From positions 1-8,834 of the forward strand of contig JAFRUW010000074.1 of assembly GCA_017438675.1 (NCBI GenBank): a DNA stretch of 8,834 nt. Reading direction: 5' to 3'. A model generated the notes under the pieces. That model had not been told where the DNA came from, searched no databases, and saw only the letters and a program-made list of their open reading frames with translations. The DNA comes from Oscillospiraceae bacterium (GTDB taxonomy: Bacteria; Bacillota; Clostridia; Oscillospirales; Oscillospiraceae). A program made the position numbers and the translations under genes. Below are positions 7,583 through 8,834 of this stretch, piece by piece. Each line of letters begins with the position of its first letter. Within the stretch, counting starts at the first letter, position 1.

Positions 7583-8086
7583 ATGTCCAAAACCAAACTT
7601 ATTTCCCTGCTTGCCGCCGTGTTCGTCATCATCATCGGTGTGGCGCTGATTCTCGCGCCGGTTCAAAGTCTTGCCGGAGCCATAAGGATCATCGGCATAA
7701 TATTCATCGTCCTCGGCGCCGTCGGCGCAGTATCCTACCTGTGGCTGGGTGTGAACAGCGTTCCGGTTCTCATCATCTCCATACTGGCCGTCATTATCGG
7801 CGTCATCTTCGCGGCCCGGCCATATAATATGGTGAGCCTGATCCATGTTTTTGCCGGTATAATCATTGCGCTGAACGGCATTGTCAACCTCATGGGCGCC
7901 TTCAACCTCAAAAGTCAGAACACAAGGCGCTGGAAGGCCGCCGTGATTATGTCCGCTCTGGCAATCGTCCTGGGCGTCATCATCATCACGAAGCCCATTG
8001 CCGCCGCCGCGACCCTTGTCCGCGTCATCGGCATCATCGTGCTCTACAACGGCTTCACCAGCCTTATGATCGCCCTCAAATCCTGA
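7583..8086 (+). CDS. DUF308/HdeD-like six-helix membrane protein
   Basis: Small integral membrane protein of 167 aa, almost entirely hydrophobic, with about six predicted membrane segments (roughly 5-26, 31-54, 61-80, 84-106, 117-138, 143-165). The only clearly polar stretch is KSQNTRRWK around 110-118. The layout matches the DUF308/HdeD family; E. coli HdeD is linked to acid resistance, but most members have no known function. The protein is built of three helix pairs, each starting with an I-x-G-V-x5-P type motif (Gly19/Pro26, Gly73/Pro80, Gly131/Pro138). The start at 7583 is supported by AGGAGG at 7570-7575. It lies 15 nt after dnaE and is followed by a strong terminator, so it is the last gene of the run. 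Whether it has any functional link to dnaE is unknown; in related genomes a glycolytic gene such as pfkA often follows dnaE instead. Confidence 0.85.
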   Translation: MSKTKLISLLAAVFVIIIGVALILAPVQSLAGAIRIIGIIFIVLGAVGAVSYLWLGVNSVPVLIISILAVIIGVIFAARPYNMVSLIHVFAGIIIALNGIVNLMGAFNLKSQNTRRWKAAVIMSALAIVLGVIIITKPIAAAATLVRVIGIIVLYNGFTSLMIALKS

Positions 8087-8103
8087 TACTTACCTAAAAC
8101 TCC

Positions 8104-8133
8104 GCCCGCCGAAGGCTGCTGCCTTCGGCGGGC
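8104..8133 (+). terminator. Strong intrinsic terminator closing the rapZ-to-DUF308 run
   Basis: GCCCGCCGAAGGC (8104-8116) pairs perfectly over 13 bp with GCCTTCGGCGGGC (8121-8133) around loop TGCT, followed by ATTTTC. It begins 17 nt after the membrane protein stop. The stem is very stable; the T-tract is short (4). Confidence 0.92.
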
Positions 8134-8162
8134 ATTTTCAGTGTTAATACTCCTCCGCTTCT

Positions 8163-8170
8163 CATATTAT
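8163..8170 (+). promoter_or_regulatory. Possible sigma-E-like -10 element for spoIIID
   Basis: CATATTAT matches the B. subtilis sigma-E -10 consensus CATACAAT at 6 of 8 positions and lies 40 nt before the proposed start, leaving room for a leader with the ribosome binding site. In Bacillus spoIIID is transcribed by sigma-E. The expected -35 about 14 nt upstream (TGTTAAT, 8142-8148) is a poor match, so this is weak. Confidence 0.25.
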
Positions 8171-8187
8171 AAAGTAATGTATAGTAT

Positions 8188-8193
8188 GGGGAG
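8188..8193 (+). promoter_or_regulatory. Likely ribosome binding site of spoIIID
   Basis: GGGGAG lies 9 nt before the ACG at 8203. It is the only purine-rich site close enough to the conserved N-terminus. The two ATGs near it (8177 and 8186) are in another frame, which stops soon after. Confidence 0.5.
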
Positions 8194-8202
8194 TGGTGTA
8201 CT

Positions 8203-8451
8203 ACGCTTAACAGTATTGAAGAACGCGCCTGTGAGCTTGCACTGTACATAATCGAGAACAGGGCCACCGTCAGGGATGCCGCACGGCACTTTTCGATATC
8301 CAAATCCACCGTCCACAAGGATATAAGTTCCCGGCTGAAAACAGTAAACCCCGCCCTTTACGCCGGGGTCAAGGAGGTGCTTGACGTAAACAAGGCCGAG
8401 CGCCACATCCGCGGCGGCCTCGCCACAAGAAGAAAGTACAAGGGGTACTGA
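8203..8451 (+). CDS. spoIIID: Sporulation transcriptional regulator SpoIIID (apparent ACG start)
   Basis: Small helix-turn-helix DNA-binding protein that acts in the mother cell during sporulation, activating and repressing sigma-E-dependent genes and helping the switch to sigma-K. From ACG the product is 82 aa, matching clostridial SpoIIID (about 80-90). The helix-turn-helix is TVRDAARHFSISKSTVHKDI (22-41); the ISKSTVHKD core and the C-terminal NKAERHIRGGLATRRKY (63-79) are diagnostic. The frame has no ATG, GTG or TTG between the upstream in-frame stop (8182-8184) and the conserved region. ACG at 8203, one base from ATG, is the best-placed candidate, 9 nt after GGGGAG; ATT at 8215 is an alternative but is 21 nt from that site and would trim the N-terminus. 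Possible reasons are a true rare start, a sequencing error, or loss of the start. Identity is sure, the exact start is not. The gene stands alone, 116 nt after the membrane protein gene. Confidence 0.88.
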   Translation, partial: TLNSIEERACELALYIIENRATVRDAARHFSISKSTVHKDISSRLKTVNPALYAGVKEVLDVNKAERHIRGGLATRRKYKGY

Positions 8452-8459
8452 CGCAAAAA

Positions 8460-8479
8460 CGGCGGGCGGAGGCCCGCCG
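8460..8479 (-). terminator. Hairpin terminator reading minus strand
   Basis: CGGCGGGC (8460-8467) and GCCCGCCG (8472-8479) form a perfect 8-bp stem around GGAG. On the minus strand the stem is followed directly by TTTTT (complement of 8455-8459), so it can back up termination of the convergent surface protein gene. On the + strand no T-tract follows, so for spoIIID it is at most a stabilising hairpin. Confidence 0.65.
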
Positions 8480-8504
8480 CTGCGGGTGCAAATAAATACT
8501 ATCC

Positions 8505-8540
8505 CGCAAAAAGCGGTCACTGATGTGACCGCTTTTTGCG
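8505..8540. terminator. Bidirectional intrinsic terminator between convergent genes
   Basis: A perfect 16-bp inverted repeat, with arms 8505-8520 and 8525-8540 and loop TGAT. It contains A5-GCGGTCAC and GTGACCGC-T5, so either strand reads a GC stem followed by five Ts. It lies 53 nt after the spoIIID stop and 10 nt after the end of the minus-strand gene, the expected place for a shared terminator. Confidence 0.93.
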
Positions 8541-8550
8541 CAGCTTCCGC

Positions 8551-8834
8551 TTATATCGTTCCTGTTACTGTCAGGACGCTGACTCCGGGATTTGTGATTA
8601 TCACGCCGGTCTCCGGGTCCTGGGTGAAGGTCGCCGCCGGAACGGTAATCTGCCCCGGGATCGTCACGAACTCACCTGTCGTCCGGTCGTAGGTGTAATT
8701 CGTGCCCTCTGCCCATGCCTCCCCGTTGAAGGTGACAGTCAGATCGCTGAGTACCGGATCGAACACATCCGTCACGGTGACTTCATCCTCCGCGTCTGCC
8801 TCGGTGTTCCCGGAGTTCTGGATAACAAAGGTAT
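8551..8834 (-). CDS. Secreted/surface repeat protein, C-terminal fragment (DUF11-like), runs off the window
   Basis: Only the last 93 residues are visible; the frame stays open to the window edge, so the start lies outside. The GTG at 8775 is an internal Val codon, not a start, because the same frame continues upstream with in-register domain sequence (FVIQNSGNTEADAEDEV). The segment is rich in Thr, Val, Asn and Asp, poor in Lys and Cys, and has the pattern of beta-sandwich repeat domains of the DUF11/conserved-repeat type: TVTDVFDPVLSDLTVTF, EGTNYTYDRTTGEF and TVPAATFTQDPETG. Such domains occur in secreted or cell-wall proteins of Bacillota. The chain ends in VLTVTGTI with no LPXTG motif, membrane helix or basic tail, so this end gives no anchoring signal. 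Function is not assigned. It converges on spoIIID and ends at the bidirectional terminator. Confidence 0.75.
   Translation of the reverse strand, partial: TFVIQNSGNTEADAEDEVTVTDVFDPVLSDLTVTFNGEAWAEGTNYTYDRTTGEFVTIPGQITVPAATFTQDPETGVIITNPGVSVLTVTGTI

Noticed and set aside
8177..8230. ATG at 8177 or 8186 as the spoIIID start with a frameshift
   Set aside because: Both read another frame that reaches a stop by about 8230, and their residues do not resemble SpoIIID; a frameshift would add nothing, since the true frame is already intact from ACG.
8551..8775. Treating the minus-strand frame as a complete 74-aa gene starting at GTG 8775
   Set aside because: The frame stays open to the window edge with matching domain sequence upstream and there is no ribosome binding site before this GTG, so it is the end of a longer gene.
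1..8834. CRISPR array, tRNA/rRNA, riboswitch, phage or toxin-antitoxin module
   Set aside because: No regularly spaced repeats, RNA gene signatures or such protein families were seen on either strand; the region is core housekeeping plus sporulation genes.

Overview
The window is an ordinary, gene-dense chromosomal segment of an endospore-forming member of the Bacillota. The best guess is class Clostridia, Oscillospirales/Ruminococcaceae-like. The evidence is the block hprK-murB-rapZ-whiA-dnaE, a gene encoding the sporulation regulator SpoIIID, purine-rich AGGAGG-type ribosome binding sites, and GC-rich coding sequence that still uses many ATA isoleucine codons. The genus assignment is inference.

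Layout. Bases 12-1875 carry hprK (HPr kinase/phosphorylase) and murB (UDP-MurNAc dehydrogenase), 4 nt apart. Bases 1876-2326 are a 451-nt gap with no believable gene but several perfect hairpins; it looks like an interspersed intergenic repeat inserted between murB and rapZ. Bases 2327-8086 carry rapZ, whiA, dnaE and a six-helix DUF308/HdeD-like membrane protein, all on the + strand with gaps of 26, 13 and 15 nt, each with its own ribosome binding site. A strong intrinsic terminator (8104-8133) closes this run. spoIIID follows (8203-8451). It has no ATG, GTG or TTG start in frame, and an ACG sits where the start codon should be. A terminator region (8460-8540) separates it from a convergent minus-strand gene, which runs off the right edge and encodes the C-terminal end of a repeat-type secreted or surface protein.

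How the genes relate. HprK sets carbon catabolite control through HPr. MurB makes the wall precursor UDP-MurNAc. RapZ is a P-loop protein linked to amino-sugar or cell-envelope homeostasis. WhiA is a DNA-binding protein tied to division and chromosome segregation. DnaE is a replicative polymerase. Conserved clustering of these genes is known in Gram-positives and couples carbon status, envelope and growth. Two usual members, yvcK between rapZ and whiA and an HPr gene near whiA/dnaE, are not in this window. I found no CRISPR array, tRNA, rRNA, phage or transposase gene, and no clear novel system. The best leads are the odd spoIIID start and the hairpin-rich intergenic repeat.
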